In this document: positions 32,553-33,692 of the stretch, one piece after another
Layout: every line of letters starts with the position of its first letter
Numbering within the stretch: position 1 is the stretch's first letter
Assembly (NCBI RefSeq): GCF_025766255.1
Contig: NW_026516896.1
Span: 1-33,692, forward strand
Length of the DNA stretch: 33,692 nt
DNA from: Zychaea mexicana
Taxonomy: Eukaryota > Mucoromycota > Mucoromycetes > Mucorales > Lichtheimiaceae
Direction: 5' to 3'
Position numbers and translations under genes: made by a program
Notes under the pieces: model-generated
What the model saw: only the letters and a program-made list of their open reading frames with translations
Told to the model about the DNA's origin: nothing
Database searches by the model: none

Positions 32553-33692
32553 GCGTACTACCTCCATCGCTCTCGCCAGGACAACCCCAGCCCGGACACC
32601 CCAGCTTCAGGCACCCGAAGCAGAGGGTAAGGGTTATGAGACAGAAGGATACTCACTTCCATAGCAGAGGGACAGCTAACTGCTACCCAGGCCCCCGAGG
32701 GATCAGACGCGGTTTAGGCGTAAACACATTCCAGAGGACGACCGAGAACCGTGCTGTGGGGTCGGTGAGGTGGTAATGCTTGTGGAACAATGCTTTGTGG
32801 TATTGTCGACGCAGGAGTACCACGGGGTGTCTTTTGAGCCAGTGTGAACCAATGGAGCAACCACGACTAAGAAAATGCTACAATGCAAAGACGGTCTCCA
32901 GGTCCTACATAGAGCTGCTCCCCTCCCTTGTATTAGCAATCGTCAAAACGATTAACTGCTACAAGAAAGGGGGATGGACGACTAGCAAAAATACTTTAAA
33001 TTAGTTAGTAAGTCATACTCACTTTGTTTTTCTTTATTACGTAAAAGTAAAGATGATTAATACGTGCCTGCAAACAGAGCCATGGTCTACCGGGCCGCTC
33101 CATTGTACATTCCTGCTATGCAAGGTGTCACCCTCGTCCTCCAAAACCGACAAACGACAATGCAATGTTCCTAGCATCACCATACAGCACACCGGTGGTG
33201 CCACAGCCATCTAGTCCAAAGTCATCGTGAAACATGCGCAGAGGCCCCCTATATCTCCCTATACAGGCGATAGCACAGTGCCTTGCCACAGCCTTCCATC
33301 TCAGCCCTTACCTTACTCCGGGTACCCTCCACTGCACCCCATCGCCTGACGAAGGCGGAAGCCGCCAGACAAAACACCAGAAGCATCGCAGCCGAACCGA
33401 CCACGCAAAGACCTAAAGAACATGGATCCAATCAGTAAATATATTCCTTGAATATGAGACAGCCTTCTTTAAACTACATACCAAAACAGCCCACGCAAAT
33501 AAGCCGACCAAAGAGGGCCCAAACGAACCACCCCAAGAAGCCATGCCGAGAAGGCACCACCGAGGAACCGACACATCACCACGACGCCGACGCGCCAACA
33601 CAAACCAACGCCAACAAGCGGGAAGAAGAGGATAAAGCAGGAGCAGGTAAAGAAGAACGGAAGCAGGAAAAGGAGGGCCTATTAAATCGACC

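Larger units (their letters stand above)
29139..33692. repeat. Large direct repeat, copy B (cut by window end)
   Basis: Second copy of the segment at about 16,008-20,632, same orientation. It has its own indels: a shorter pyrimidine tract, a two-base loss near 32560, a two-base gain near 33600 and a one-base gain near 33534 relative to copy A. Candidate reading frames that look intact in copy A are broken here, so if either copy ever coded for protein, copy B is the more decayed one. The right end lies outside the window. Confidence 0.9.

Noticed and set aside
16008..33692. The two large repeats as the long terminal repeats of one retroelement
   Set aside because: Each copy exceeds 4.6 kb, far beyond usual LTR length, and the 8.5 kb between them has no reverse transcriptase, integrase, primer-binding site or polypurine tract that I can see.

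Overview
The window is nuclear DNA of a filamentous fungus, most likely an early-diverging lineage (Mucoromycota, probably Mucorales). Four intron-rich genes can be fully assembled. Introns are short (about 65-140 bp) with GT(AAG)...YAG borders. The set combines a Twinkle-type mitochondrial helicase and SMG8, both generally missing from budding yeasts. No rRNA, tRNA, CRISPR or bacterial-type operon was seen. The lineage call is inference from gene content.

The left part (1-14,100) is the gene-dense half. SMG8 (minus, 14 exons, 4929-777) is a subunit of the SMG1 kinase complex of nonsense-mediated decay. An OLA1/YchF-family P-loop NTPase (minus, 11 exons, 7243-5167) has a predicted mitochondrial presequence and a 7-nt microexon. 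It is divergently paired across about 370 bp with a Twinkle primase-helicase homologue (plus, 4 exons, 7617-10060), which also has a mitochondrial presequence. Two predicted mitochondrial nucleotide-binding proteins may therefore share a promoter region. One Twinkle intron has a GC-AG border. After a 1.9 kb gene-free stretch comes a secreted GH5 endo-beta-mannanase (plus, 9 exons, 11961-14051). Its catalytic nucleophile lies in a 15-nt microexon.

The right part (14,100-33,692) is gene-poor and repeat-rich. Its main feature is a segment of at least 4.6 kb present twice in direct orientation, about 13.1 kb apart (about 16,008-20,632 and 29,139 to the window end). The copies are close in sequence but differ by indels, a length-variable TTTTTC tract and premature stops. 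I do not recognise the family. It carries a conserved 10-bp-arm hairpin, an internal 140-bp-offset repeat, and two weak candidate spliced genes on the minus strand.

Between the copies lie a Pro/Ser/Ala-rich minus-strand reading frame with an 84-bp tandem repeat (21,014-21,692), a Tyr-codon-like minisatellite (23,574-23,781), a weak two-exon small gene (25,084-25,352), and a frameshifted MULE-like transposase pseudogene (about 25,945-27,430, minus). All exon structures were read by eye from splice signals and family conservation. No database search was run.
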